Shown piece by piece: positions 1-12,472 of a stretch of DNA of 64,000 nt. Source of the stretch: Glutinoglossum americanum (lineage: Eukaryota > Ascomycota > Geoglossomycetes > Geoglossales > Geoglossaceae). The stretch lies in NCBI GenBank assembly GCA_020080175.1, contig JAGHQL010000024.1:1-64000 (forward strand). The letters run 5' to 3'. The translations under genes and the position numbers were made by a program. The notes below the pieces were generated by a model, which saw only the letters and a program-made list of their open reading frames with translations, did not search any database and was not told the DNA's origin. Positions within the stretch are counted from its first letter, which is position 1; every line of letters starts with the position of its first letter.

Positions 1-50
1 ACGACCCCCTTGAGCCTCGAGCGCCCGCGGCACCCTCCTAGGACCTGACA
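1..50. repeat. Terminal fragment of a dispersed repeat (copy A)
   Basis: These first 50 bases align without gaps to 6691-6740. There are eight differences, all C/T transitions, and both copies stop matching after the same TGACA. This marks the end of a dispersed element, possibly an LTR because it ends in CA. The rest of this copy lies left of the window. The transition-only divergence is what repeat-induced point mutation (RIP) leaves. The family is not recognised. Confidence 0.6.
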
Positions 51-1370
51 TCTAGGTCTGTTTGTATAGAGGGTTTGTATCAGCACCTGGCTGGCTCGGT
101 TCATAATAATGATTATGGCAATAGTGATCAAAAAAGAACCTGTGAGAGGCACAAGGAGCATACACTTCTACTACTAAAAATAAACATCTAGTATATGACT
201 GTCACTGGAAGTTTTTAGAAAAGCGCACTACTTGAAATCCTATTTGACATAGTGTAGAATATAATGCAGCTTATGTAAGCATACTAAATCCTTGTGCCAA
301 GACACATTACAGACCCCTTCACTCGAAAAAGCTCAGAATGCATATTTTTGAAAACTAAGTATCTTCTTTTTTGATAGAGCTATCATCCTAATACTTTGAA
401 TTTTGAAGGTATGTTAATAACTGTAGTAGAGCAGTAGTACAAAGCTGAAGTGGTTCTGGATGCCGTGAACAGAACGATCGATAGTATTACCAATACTACT
501 GTATTTCTCGCTGCAGACTGGATTTCTAAGGAGAAATGTCTAAAGAATAATAGTGTATTAACCATAACTTTATAGACTTAGGACGGAAAAACTTAAGATG
601 CTTTAACAATGGATATGTCTCGGCACAGGGGGCATCTCGCTACATAGGGAGGGACGTTAACCCGCTACTGCTGATTTATTATATAGCTACCTGTGTCCAC
701 CGCTACCTCCAGACCTGGCCTTTCAGCGTCATATTCAGACCCATGCAGTGGAAGCTAGGACAAATCGAGTAGCATGCTACAAGACCTAACGTTTGTCCAC
801 CTGTCATGGAAAACCTGGTGTGCCAGAACCAGATCCATTAATCGAGCAACCCCCAGTCTCTCCTCACGAGTTCATGGAGTTATGGTCATTATCTTATTGT
901 TGTTATTCAGTTTATTCTCAGCAAGATGACAGGTCCAACGGGGAGGAATACAGCAGTCTTGAGCACGTCATCGATACTTCCATTCGCGGCGACCCTTCGC
1001 GCCTCACCTCGTTCTCCCCTGTTTGATCACGACAGCAGGCATGTCGTTGAACTTCGAAGGGATGGGATGAAGGTTCGATCAATAAAGCACATGTCTACAG
1101 GCTTTAACGATACTGACCACTGAGAGAGGCCAGGAAGCCGGGATTTCCACCGTACAAGAGGAGTCGCGCAAAACGCCACTGTTGCGCAAGTTAATTGTTG
1201 CCTGGCACTGCCTGGAGCTGTCTCTTCCTTCCCACCAACACCACAGTAAGTAATCATAGACCGAGCCAGCCTGGCGCGGACCCAAGACCTCCCTTCAAAC
1301 GTGCGTAGAACATATGCTGTACTAGCAAATCACGGCAAAGCCCCTCTCACTACTCTATGGTATCGTGACC
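51..1370. other. Intergenic, AT-rich left part, no gene seen
   Basis: No credible coding region was found. Bases 51-620 are AT-rich with many TA dinucleotides. Bases 620-1370 are closer to average composition and hold only short ORFs without family resemblance. The right end runs into the transposase remnant. Confidence 0.5.
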
Positions 1371-2300
1371 ATGGATGGCCCTCGAAAGAGGAGAAGGCGC
1401 AACGCTAGAAATACCTCATACCATAGGAGGAGAAAGCCCTCGTTGATTTTCTGTTACAAATGTCTGATCTCGGATGGCCCGTGCGAATCAAGTTCCTACC
1501 TTCGTTAGTCTTCAGCATTGCCTGCCGGCGTATCTCGATCGACAGAGTAATCAAGCCCCCAAATGAAAACTGGGCTTAGGCATTCGAAAGACACCATCCG
1601 GACCTCAAACCGAAGAGAGTCAGGGTGATGAACTGGAACCGGCACGATAAGAACATCTATGACAAGATCACTCACTAGTTTGAGGTGATCGAAAAGGAAC
1701 TCCGTAGGCCTGATATTGTGCTGGAGAATGTCTATAACATGGATGAGATGGGTATCACGCTCTCTATGCAAGGCTCCGCCAAGGTCCTTGTAGGTAAGAA
1801 TGACCGGCAAGATTACAGAGGTGCGCGTGTCAAGCGAACGATAGTGACAGCGATCGAGTACATGTCAGCAGTAGGTGAGTCTTTGAAACCTATGATCGTT
1901 TGGCCGGTGTCGACCTATAGAAAGCAACTAAATGATATTCGAAACTCCCAAATGGCATTATGCGTGCTCCGAAACTGAATACAACGACCTCAAAGATCAG
2001 CTTAGAGTGGATCAAACGTGTATTTGAACTCCCAAACCAAGATACGAGCTAACAAGAAGCTATCGATGTTGATATGTGACGGTTTCAGAACGTATGAGAC
2101 CCTCGAAGTCCTGGAGTTTTATTTCGAAAACAACATCATTCTGGCCCGATTCCCTTCCCACATGTCTCACAAGCTCCAGCCCTGTGACGTCGCAGTGTTT
2201 GCCCCACTGAAGACAGCGTATTGCAACCAGGCTGAACGAGATCTTCGGAGGGTTGACTTGTGCCCTTTAGCCGGCCTACTGTGGTCGTGTTTTAACTGAT
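1370..2300 (+). mobile_element. Decayed Fot1/pogo-type transposase (DDE_1) remnant
   Basis: Translated pieces in two reading frames match a fungal pogo/Fot1 transposase in order. An HTH/CENP-B-like stretch lies at about 1435-1500 (EKALVDFLLQMSDLGWP). A catalytic-domain start with NVYNMDEMG lies near 1730, where the D of MDE is the expected first DDE residue. Then come VKRTIVTAIE and MLICDGFRTYETLE near 2070 (second D), and PSHMSHKLQPCDVAVFAPLK near 2155-2210. Internal stops and a frame change interrupt it. The expected C-terminal part after the LKTAY region is missing, replaced by unrelated sequence from about 2256. I could not find terminal inverted repeats. It is an inactive fossil. Confidence 0.8.
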
Positions 2301-2622
2301 GAAGCCAACGGATGTGATTTACGCACACTATTCGATCAAACAACACATACAGGCAGTTGGTTCCCGCAAGGGAGGATTGCAAAGCGCAAAACGCTTGCCT
2401 CATTGACATATCAGGCTTCAATGCGCCGTTGCTCTTTGTTTGTGTATATCGCTTTACGAATGTCATGCCTGGATCAACTAGCTGTTAACGAAAACTAGCA
2501 CTAACAAAAAGAAGCACTGGGACATTTCCAACATAAAGACTTCAAGAATAGAAGTCCCCTCTATTTCTCCACTTCTTCCATTTCCTAGTTCCGAGTAAAA
2601 AGGCTCATCCTTTCCATTGCCA

Positions 2623-3949
2623 CTATCTGCTCTTCGTCTTAGCTCTCCCCCTTCTCTCTTTTGCTTTCTCCCACAACTCACGCCCATGCATCATACCAAG
2701 CCAAACAGCAAACACCAGCAATGTAGTCGGAATCGTAAACGCCCAATACACCGCAAACCGGTTCCCAATAACGCTCGGCTGGTCCCAGTGCAACGATGGG
2801 ACCGCAAACAGCGCCGCATAGAACGTCGCTGGCAGAAAGCCCATAGTCATAATGGCTATAGTCTTCATGCTCGTGCTGTCGAGTTTGGCCGCTTTAGCAA
2901 GGTCGATGTTTGCTTGTGCGTCGCCGCGAGATAGAAGGTTGAAGGTCTACATGACGAATTAGCTAGTTCACCTAGTTCATCGGCAGAAATCATACCACAG
3001 CGAGTTGGTTCCTCGCCCGCTCCTTAAGATACTCCACAGCGACATGCGTTTCTTTCAACTGCGGACCCAGTATGCTCATAATATTCTTCATCTCTCTCTC
3101 GCTGCTCACTACGACCCCAACACTTTGTGCATCTTCAATCAAACTGGAGTTCAAAACAGCGTTGGCCATGGCGTCTGAGACATGTATATGCTGCACCATG
3201 TCCGCCAAGCCGACAAGTATGCTGCTTGCTGACCGCGACAGGTCCGATAATCGATCCAGTTCTTCTCCAGCATCTTTAACCTGAAGCCTGGGCCTGTCTA
3301 TATAGTAATGACTGAAGCCGGTGTACCGCTCTATGTCTAATACCCTCCGTTGCTGTTCTCTTAGAAAGCTGTCTACATATGGAATCGCGTACAATGTTGT
3401 GGCCAAAGCTAGAAAAAGTGGATGCCCCACAAACGCTTTATGGCGTTCTAGCCGAGCACGAATGGCTGGGTAGGAGGCATTACCATTAGGGCTGGGATAA
3501 GAGAGGAAGACGGCATTCGTTGAGAGTGTCGAAGGGTCGTATGACCAGAGAAGCCAGTATTCTGGTTGGTGAAGGTAGAACTGCTGCAAAGGACTACTGG
3601 TTGATGCAGGGAGTTGGTGAAATCCGGGGACATTTCCGCAGAACATGCAAATCATGTACGGATCCAGACGAAAAGAATGCCATACACGCTGGAACAGAGA
3701 GAGAGAAAATTTGATTCCCTTTATTGGATGGTAATGCATGCGCACGAGTTTTAGGGTGATGGTGTCTGAGTGGGACGGTAGGCAGTCGATGAAAGCCTGC
3801 AGCTCTGCTTCGTTAGAAGTTTTGTCTTCAAATATCGTGTCAGCGTTGTTTGTTTGTGAGGATATGATTTGAAAGGCCTCGTATTGGTTCTTTGGTTCGA
3901 AAGAGAGGCTCTGAAGTAATCGCTCAGCCTCAGCTCGTAGCTCATTCAT
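2623..3949 (-). CDS. CorA-like two-TM membrane protein (hypothetical)
   Basis: The proposed CDS is complement(2623..2946, 2996..3949), with one 49-bp phase-0 intron, giving 425 residues. The long N-terminal part is soluble and helical. The C-terminus has two hydrophobic helices in the second exon, around MTMGFLPATFYAALFAVP and VYWAFTIPTTLLVFAVWL, separated by a short hydrophilic loop. This layout resembles the widespread Pezizomycotina proteins annotated as CorA-like Mg2+ transporter domain proteins. I do not see the CorA GMN signature, so ion transport is unproven. The ATG at 3949 (MNELRAEAER) is the first in frame; an upstream exon is possible because the frame stays open to 3985. It is the only apparently intact gene left of 10 kb. 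Confidence 0.7.
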
Positions 3950-6690
3950 TTTGTGTTTGTATGAGAAGCAGTGGAATAAGGACACCTCTTCAGTTATCTG
4001 CTACTGAAACGGTGGTGGGTTGCGGTGCCAACTGCAATTCGTGGCGTAGTTCAGCGAGTGTGTAGAGGGGGAATATTAGAACGTGTACGGAGTTGCGATC
4101 TGATTGGAGGGGCCCGAATGGAGGTACCGACCCGCGTGGCGATCCGCATAAATTCAAGCGGCCCCACAGCTTCAGGAGCTGGTGATGCTTCCCAAGTATT
4201 GCTTTTGGACTCTGAGGCTCGAATTCAGACGCTCCATGTGTTGCGATAACGGCGTAAGCTCGATGGCGGCGCTATGGTGAACGAGGCTCACTTGCGCCAT
4301 GAAGATAGACCCTTCGCGAATCAGGCGGGAAGGCGTCCATGCGACAGTAATATTCATATCAGCGGGGTTACGAGGGCTCCACAGAGGTGGCTTCAGCACA
4401 TAACCCAGGAAGAACACACAAAAGCGAGCCGTATGCAGACTTCTGCTGCTTCAATTGCGATGTAACGTCCGTCCCTGCGTGGCGAGACACCCTCCATGCC
4501 GAGACATATGAGGGGTACTTTGACTTCAAGCAACTCAGTATCAGTGCACACGTAGATTGTTCCTCTAATCTCATCTTATTTAGATACTATAGCCAATTCT
4601 AAATGCTTAGAAGCCCTCCTACTTAAAAATTACATTTGTATTGTTGCCTTCGCGGCTAATTAGCGCAGAGCCTCCTTTTACGGTGAAACAGACATCCTTC
4701 CCTACAGCCCCACTGCTAAGCTCTCACCACTCTTAATACTTATAGAATGGTCTTGTCCAAGCCTCAGAACCTTGCTCTAATACTAAGAAGTCATTATTAG
4801 CCTTATATCTGCTGTTGCATACAAATTCATACAGGATCGCTACCATGATCAGTACCTCGGATCGGAGCGATCACTAATCCTGGCTAGTGTAAAACAGCCA
4901 CATAATCATCACATTATAATCTACTCATAGCAGCCGCCAAACCAAGCAGGCTTGTGGCTGTCAAGCCTGTAGCTGTACGAAGTCTTGGCAAGAGGGCGGC
5001 CTTCCACCTACAGCCTTACGATCCACCTTGGCCATGCCTCCTGTCAACTAACTCACCTCTTATAGATTCGCCACCTCACAAGACTGTGGCCGGAGCGGGT
5101 TGGCCGCCCTCCATGCTGGTGGTGGTGACATTCAGTTCTAAATATAAACTAACACAGAGCTGAGGTGGGGATAGGTGATCCTTAGTAGCAATGATTTTTT
5201 GGTGCTGCTTCAGTTTTGATTGGTTGTAGCAGATAGTCATGAATACAGACAAAGTTCGCAAAAAGCAGGTTTGCTTAGTAGCTATTGCACTTTACATACT
5301 AACTAAAATCTTGATAATGAGCAACAGTAGTTATTGTCTTATATATGCATGAATACCTCTTGCCCCGACCTCTTTAATTAGAAGGTTCGCTGCGTGAACC
5401 TTAAGCACTACTTAAGGCGCCTGAATATACTTATCTTATAGTCTAGCTAACTAGTTGCAATTCAATCTATTCATGTGTTCTGCTCGTTCATACCACCACC
5501 GCAATTCTACTCCACCTTGTAGATCTGTTAACAACAAAAATGCCAAGAAATGAATGAATGTATGAAACATCTGTGACCCACTAGGTTATATAACTTCTTT
5601 TCTTATGCTGTATTCAAGACTATCATGAACTTTGGAGTTAATACCTAAGCTAATATCTAAGGCAATCTCTAACAAGCAAGCTCTTGTAAGGAAGACTTAA
5701 TTTCTACTGTTATCATGGCTTTATTTCCACTTTCACAACATCATTGTAAAACTTTGTATGCAATTAAATAATACGTCTGCTTAATACAACTAAGTGCAAA
5801 CTTAAAAAATTCGCAAGTAACGAAATCCTACTATATGCAATTCTTTCACATGTGTGGGGAAAAAGAAAATTACCTTTTAAGATATCGAAGGTACTGATGC
5901 GGAAAAAAAAGTGGGATATAAAAAGCTTAGAAAAATATGTTTCATGGCTACAGATCACGGATTCGACTATGTTTGGATTGATACTTACTATATTGATAAG
6001 ACAAGTAGTGTAAAGCTCTCTGAAGCGATCAACTCTATGTACCGCTGATATCAAGAATCCCAAGTGTGCTATGCATATCCTGCTGACATGCCGTCAGGTG
6101 GAACTAAGGCTAAATTTCTAAAGAGCAGATAGTTTAAAAGAAGATGAACTCTTCAGGAGCTTATCGCACCTTCAAAGCTAATATTCCTAAACCAGAATAG
6201 CAAGAAATAGGTACTAAGTCAAGCTTGCAACAGATTATATTAGATATTACTAGTATACTTATCAATATCCTCCTAGGAGGTGACCTCGAATGTGCTAGTA
6301 TCATATAAAAAATATCATGAGCTTTGAAGAGAGAAACAATAAAGGTTGAAGACCTTGCCTCTTACTTGATGAGCATATTTGATATCAACATGCATATTGT
6401 TATGGCACATAAAGTTACAAGAGACAGGGCTTGTAAGCTTAGATCAGCATAGGGTCTGTGCTTAAGCCAAGCCCTTGAGCTCCTTTTCTGACTGACAGAG
6501 TTGATCCTTCAACCTCTATCGGTCAACACACCTCTTGTATATAGTTCATCTAATAGAAGCCACCTGGTAGCCCCATATCCATTCTCCTACTTAGCCTATC
6601 TGCCTCTGACATCCCACTGTACCTCCTGCTAAGCTGTGACACCCATTCGAGCTCGAGAACTCATTCACGAGTCTACGAACAACCTTCCGA
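3950..6690. other. AT-rich degraded DNA, no gene seen
   Basis: Bases 3950-4600 contain only short overlapping ORFs without family resemblance. Bases 4600-6690 are strongly AT-rich with dense TA steps and no ORF over about 100 codons. Together with the neighbouring decayed repeats this looks like RIP-treated repeat DNA. No particular element could be named. Confidence 0.5.
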
Positions 6691-6740
6691 ATGACCTCCT
6701 CGAGCCTCGAGCGCCTGCGGCACTCCCCTAGGATTTGACA
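6691..6740. repeat. Terminal fragment of a dispersed repeat (copy B)
   Basis: This is the second copy of the 50-bp segment at 1-50. Six of the eight differences are T here against C in copy A. It ends with TGACA like copy A, and sequences diverge immediately after. The upstream limit of the parent element could not be placed. Confidence 0.6.
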
Positions 6741-6775
6741 AAATGGTTAAGAGTTTTTGCACATTCTCTCTATTG

Positions 6776-7236
6776 TGTTATGACCCGCAGTCAGTTACCC
6801 GATGAGGCTATTTAGGCCTCCGTGACCGAGTAACTAGCTCAGGTTATACAAATAGTGACTCACCTATATGACTATATGGATTCTGCAAGCATATATCCTT
6901 ATTGCTTTATAATGTTTGTTCCATTGTTGAATGCCCGTCATGTATATAAGCGGCTCACTGGCCTCCCGCTGGAGGTCAGCGATCAGTTCTTTTACATCTC
7001 CTACTTACTAGAATCAAGTCTATTCCGTCTACTCTATATTCTAAACTGGGCCAACATCAAGTCATCCTGAACCATCAATCATCAAGTCTATCTATTAGTC
7101 TTCGTACATCTAGATGCAAACCAGTCAGCCAGCCATCGTCATCGCTGCGGGGTGCAACGTTACACTGTTATCGAACCCCCTAGATCCCTCGACGTCGGAG
7201 TGCCTTTGTGTCGCCTTAGCATCAAGAGTTCTTACA
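6776..7236. repeat. Solo LTR, family A, with 5-bp target duplication
   Basis: This 461-bp unit begins TGTTATGAC and ends TTCTTACA. It is flanked on both sides by TATTG (6771-6775 and 7237-7241), the 5-bp duplication typical of LTR retroelement insertion. It aligns over its length with 13329-13803. Near its start is an inverted repeat (CAGTTACCC ... GAGTAACTAG). There is no internal region, so it is a solo LTR. It carries more A/T than its sister copy, consistent with RIP and age. The superfamily is not certain; Copia is plausible from size. Confidence 0.85.
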
Positions 7237-7322
7237 TATTGACAATGATGTATATGAGTTGCCCTTTGATCCTTATGTATACTATATAGACATCAGCCTT
7301 AGTTCAACATGATAAAAGTTAA

Positions 7323-9405
7323 TTTCTTACCCTTCTATTTTTTTGCCGCAGTCATTTACAGGGGAGGCTTCGCCAACTAGTTCTTTGCCAGGACGATACA
7401 AAACTATATAGTTTCTGGTTATAAATGAATAGAAATTTGTAATAGTCTGTTTCTTTTCTGGTTCTGATACAATCTTGTAAAAGATCATCATCTTGGTAAG
7501 ACAGCCTCGTTCAGGTATTATCATAGAGAGTACTTGAACCAATTGAGTAGGTATGAAATCTTTAGCTTGCTCTTTCCCTTGGGTTCTAATTTTCTAGTCC
7601 CTTCGATTCTGAACTCACCAGGTTTGATAATTCTGTCGGCTTGTTCTTTATAAATTATCGTAGTAACTATGAACTTTGTTCTTCACTTTGTTGATATCCT
7701 TATGGCCTGCACCTTCTAACTTTAGTTACTGTACTTTATTTTTAAGTTTGATAAGGCATTGGTTCTTTTCTAAAGCAGCTTCTTTCTCAGCTGAAAGGGT
7801 CTAAGAAAGGCCTTTTTCATGAAATTTACTAAAGCCTTGAAAGTACTCGATGTAGTTGTGCTGTACTGCTTCATTCAGAAAGGTTCGCCTTCCATTACAA
7901 GAAAAAGTATTCGCCATGTAGCTTTGGCCATAAATACAAGAATCATTCTGAGTAATGTGTTATGAATATTCAGTTTCAGTATATCTAGCTAAATAATTCA
8001 TCAGTATAATTTTCTTCATAGAAGATTATTTCTTCAACTTACAGTTTAGTTTCTTGCCTACATAATAGCGAATAGTATGAACTGTAGTAGAACCAAAGTA
8101 TCTAGATATTTGCATTACCGATCAAACGATACACTTGAATATAATCTTCAGTAATAGCTCTTCTGAAACTCCTTTCTTTAATGTAGCATTGTGAAGGATT
8201 GGTAAATTCTTTATAGAGTCTCTCCATCGAAGAATGAGAGCTTCTTCGCCTTCTGGAATCTGGAGCTGTTAGAATTTTTCAGGTGAATCTATCTTATAAA
8301 AGACTTTGTCGGCAAAGGTTAAAGTAAGTAAATATTAAGTATCATCAAATATCAATATTATATGTTGACTTGTAGATGTATTATATCTAGAAATATTAGA
8401 TAGATATTTAATATAGTTAAAAGAGAAATATATATAATATTTTCAGAATCACAGTTGTTTTTGACCCAACACTAATCTATCTGATAGATAACTTTCTAGC
8501 TATCAGGAATACATAGTAACACAACCTTAATATCCTAAAGAGATTAGAATTCAATTTAATTTAAGCAAGAGAAAATTTACCTTGTAGCAGAGGCCTCCTT
8601 TAGTCTTATTATCAGGACTTGGAAAAAAAGCTCTAATCCTTACCCCAGTCCAGCAGAAAATATCAATAATAAATGAAATCTGTATCTTATTATATAAGTG
8701 AATAAAACTTATATCGTTCTTAGTTCAGAATGTGGTATGAAATTGGATCAAGTTGTGCTTGTCAAATAAGTACTTTGGTTTTCTTGTATTTATGACAAGA
8801 CCTTCCTCAGTTAGAACCATTCTTACCTACTGAGAGAAGTTATATCATTAGAATAATCTAATAGATGTACTAGAGGACCTTACCTTATAAATTGTACTCC
8901 TGTAATCCTCACTGATAACCATTCTAGTGACTTTAGTAAAGCCAATAAAGAACTATTTGGTAAAAGTCTTTACTGAATTCACAGTTATCTTATTCTTAAT
9001 TCTTCCTTGACTAAGAACGATGTGGAAGTGGAGAAAGTCTTTAGTGGTAGCTAGGTCTGGGCAAGGCGCTTTTTTCTAAAGGTAATGTACAGCCATACAG
9101 CTATCTGCATCTACTATCCTATCATCTCTTTTTACCTTATTATCTTCTCCTTTGTCCTTTCCCTACATCTTTGTGACTTCAATCTACCTGTATCAGGGGG
9201 TGAGTGGAGTCCTATTAAAATATCGTAACAGAAGCAACACATACTTCATATAATGGTCTAATGCCTAATTTTGATCTTTAAGAGTTTTCTAGACATATTT
9301 GAGTGTCTCCTTTATGACGTCCTTCTCTCGATGTATACCAGGTTGGTAGCCTCCAGCTGCAGCTTTTTCCAGTAGCTCTTTTGCGCTAGGTGCCTTTCTA
9401 ACCAT
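7323..9405 (-). pseudogene. Decayed DUF3435 tyrosine-recombinase gene (Crypton/Starship-captain-like)
   Basis: Reading the minus strand from an ATG at 9405 gives MVRKAPSAKELLEKAAAGGY, then recognisable DUF3435 blocks in order. LLRYFNRTPLTP is near 9210, FLHFHIVLSQGRIKNK near 9000, TKNDISFIH and FCWTGVRIRAFFP near 8700-8620, and YFQGFSKFHEKGL near 7830. A C-terminal block with VLYRPGKELVGEASP is near 7400; in relatives this precedes a C2H2-type finger. Many in-frame stops and strong AT bias show heavy decay, probably RIP. The upstream flank (9406-9720) is far less AT-rich. DUF3435 proteins are DNA-breaking tyrosine recombinases found in Cryptons and as captains of Starships. Which clade this belongs to cannot be settled by eye. 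Confidence 0.75.
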
Positions 9406-10294
9406 GGTAGTATAGATGTAAGAGGGATTTGGGAGAGGTTTGAGTCGGAGGATGGTCAGTTGGCCAGACAGGAAGGGGACAGGACGCCCTTAATACAAGA
9501 GAGTTTGTAGGTACATACATTTTCTGGCTCGTTTTTCTGCCTGAAACTTGGGTGGGCTGTATTTGGGGCACCGACATGGGACGGAATTCGTGAAGGTGGG
9601 ATGTGCTCGCGCGAGCTTAAGGTGAGCATCACCCAGCTCACCGTTTAAAGCGGCGCCGAACGGGTGAGGCGGTCGTGAGCAAAAAGCGGTTTACTGTCGT
9701 ACTATCTGGCCAAGAGAATGACTAATAACTAGCTAACAAACTACCACTTCCACGGCATAGAAATCACCCCCACAATACTCATCCATCCCCCTCCTGTCTA
9801 ATGACGCTCTCCGATGAGGCATTTCCTTAATTGGTGGCATCCATGCATGTGCTGCGCCGCCCTTTTCCCCTGGTGCCTTAGGCTAACGGATAAGCATGAC
9901 CGTTTTCGGCGTCTTGTTAAGTTCGAGATAGCTACCCAGGTCAGCGAAAAGAAGGGAGGGCATCGCTAGTCCGCCGTGAACGGTCCGCCTGATAAGTTTG
10001 GCATTTCTCTCAAATGCTTGCGAATAAAGCTTAGAGACGTGGCACTATAAGATACATCTGCTCTCCTCCGTAATTGGCATGCCTGCTTGACAGTGCGGGG
10101 CTGTGGTTCGTACCACAACCAATTGCATCCTTCGCCCTTTTTGGCTTCCTAGCCCCGCGCGCCTGCATGCTCGAAAGCTGCCACCCTGCGGGGAAATGAA
10201 CTCTATGCTCAGCTCTATATCTAGAGGAATAAATGCCACGCTTCATCACTACCCCCTCCCACCTTGTCTCCCTCTCTCCGCAATATCCTTTACC
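9406..10294. other. Intergenic between DUF3435 relic and TM-protein gene
   Basis: Composition returns to normal right of 9405. No coding region was recognised. A GC-richer stretch at 9590-9690 contains short inverted motifs (GGTGAGC ... GCTCACC). If the DUF3435 relic were a captain, the element's 5' edge would fall here. Confidence 0.4.
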
Positions 10295-12242
10295 ATGGGC
10301 GACGAGAAGAACAAAGCTGAGGCCAAAATGGCGTCGGAGGATGTCCCACAACCAGATAGTCCTACAAGGACATTCGAAGGATGGCCCCCCGAGCCAGAAT
10401 CATTGAAGAAAAGTGGATTTAGTTATTACCTCGGCTTGATTGTTGACATCGCCTGCATTGCCGCTGCGGTGCCTTTCTTTGTTCTAGCTGGCGCGGTCGC
10501 GAGGCTGGATGGCCGATCTGCGTCTGATAACCAGTGGTGGTGGATATACGGCGGCATGAATGCGGTGAGTCTTTTTCTTTAATGATATGGTGCGATTAAT
10601 GAAAAATGAAAAAATGGGGACCCTAAGAACATAGCTTTGCGAAGCGCAAAGTTGATTTTTTCCTCTGGCTTTGCCTCCATTCTAGGCAGTCACCATATTC
10701 CCTCTAGTATTCACAGCCATCGTGAGCCGAACGGTGAGGGTGGTTGCGGCATAGAGATTTGAGTGTGGGACGACGCTGGGGTTCCTGGAGCAGCTCCTTG
10801 CGAGTAGTTCCCTCGTGGGTGCGCTGCAGGCACAGTGGTCGCTCCGCGTCTTCAACACCGCGGGAGTAGTACTCGTCGCACTGGGAGTTTTATCCCCATT
10901 AGGAGGACAGTCATCGTTGCAGATGCTCAAGAGAAAAGACATTCCGATCATCTCCACAACAAATGCTACATATCTCAACTCAACTCAACACTCATGGTTC
11001 GAGAGCGGAGCTGAATTCTGGGGTATGTTAGGGCCACTGAACGCTATGTATACCAGCTCTCTTATGGCACCAATTTCTGTAAAGAATTCCACGATGGATC
11101 TGTGGGGCAATGTCAAAATTCCTATTTTATCCCAACTCAAGACGTCACCAAACAGCACTGGCTGGCAAGATGTGCCGATTCAAGGCGTTAGCTATTCCTC
11201 TCTCGCCGGCATCCCTATCACCAGTCTCCCGAAGGAGGCAAACTCGACATTTACCGTGGAGACCAGCTATATGGACCTGGACTGCTATAATGTCACAATC
11301 GGCAAGTACATTACACCGGCGACCTCACCTGGGCCAGGGGGTGCTACCAACACCACTGGCGTTTTTTATGGCCTATCCACAAGTACTACCACATTCGTTG
11401 TTGCTATAGATGGCACCGGCGTCAGCCAGATAGCCCCTCAGCGTACGCTCCTCTTCCAATCACAGAGCCTGAAAGGTCATATACTTGCCTACTGCCACAT
11501 CTCCACCGCGTACGTCGAGGCCGCCGTCAAGTGCACAGGCGATTTACGTCAGGTAACCAGCATGCGGCCGTCGCAGAGATTCCATGAAGATCCCCGAGTT
11601 GTTCCCTTGGAATTTCAGCCCACCCTCAATGACTTCATCCAGTCTCTCCAATCATCAACAGGGTCAAATGCGCCCGGATCGTCCAGCACCACGGAGTTCT
11701 ATATTGCGGACCCGGATGACCCTCTGACAACCGCTTATCGTGCCCTTGTAGACTTGTCTACACTCCCACGCATGCAGATGTCTGTGCGGCTCGGGCAGGT
11801 TATCAACACGTACTACCTGGGCAGTGTGGCTCCCTTCGACATTATGAAACCACCAGGTAGTCCGCTTAACTCCACGAATGCCACCGTAACAGCCTTTTCG
11901 ACCATCAACAGGTCAACATATGTCTGCCAATGGGGTTGGTGGGTCATCTTCCTTCTGGCCACCGTGGCCATGCTAGTTACCGCTTGCATCGGCGCCTTCC
12001 GCCACCACCAGTCCACCGGACCAGATATCCTGGGGTATGTGTCGTCGATGACGCGAGATTCGCCGTTCGTCCGCTTGCCGCCCGGCGGCAGTGCCCTGGG
12101 TGGTATGGATCGCGCACGTCTTTTGAAGGGAATGAAGGCACAGCTAGCAGATGTCCAGGAGGAGGATGAGTTGGGTCGGCTTGCATTCGCTTCTCCTGGA
12201 AAGGATACGGAACAGCCTTCACAAGACAGACTATATATCTAA
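10295..12242 (+). pseudogene. Multi-TM fungal protein gene with one in-frame stop
   Basis: Exon 1 runs from ATG 10295 to 10564 and exon 2 from 10686 to 12242. The intron is 121 bp, phase 0, and the total is about 608 codons. Hydrophobic helices follow the pattern of a common uncharacterised Pezizomycotina membrane family: YYLGLIVDIACIAAAVPFFV before the intron, AVTIFPLVFTAIVSRTV after it, FNTAGVVLVALGVLSPLGG, then a long extracellular-type region with many NxS/T sites, and a last helix WWVIFLLATVAMLVTACI. A TAG at 10752-10754 (codon 113) interrupts the frame between VRVVAA and RFECGTTLG, where relatives commonly have a tryptophan. TGG to TAG by G-to-A is the simple explanation. Everything else is open, so the stop is recent or an assembly error. 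Confidence 0.65.
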
Positions 12243-12472
12243 TTCAACGCACGGTGGTTACGATTTCCCTTATCCGATCTACCACGAAGACGCCTTTTTT
12301 TTTCCTCAAAGTTCTTTCTCTTGATCCTCTAGGGAGAACTGATGCTAGACGAAATTCCCAACGTGTTTCTTAAAATTATAGCCTAGTCCTATGAACCCTA
12401 TCGATACTACCCCTTCCAATTCACGAATTCCCCAGCCTTTATTTCGCAGAGTTAGTCATAATGAATTGCCCG

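Noticed and set aside
793-1285. Short frames on both strands near 1 kb
   Set aside because: No domain and mutual overlap. They are not part of the transposase remnant.
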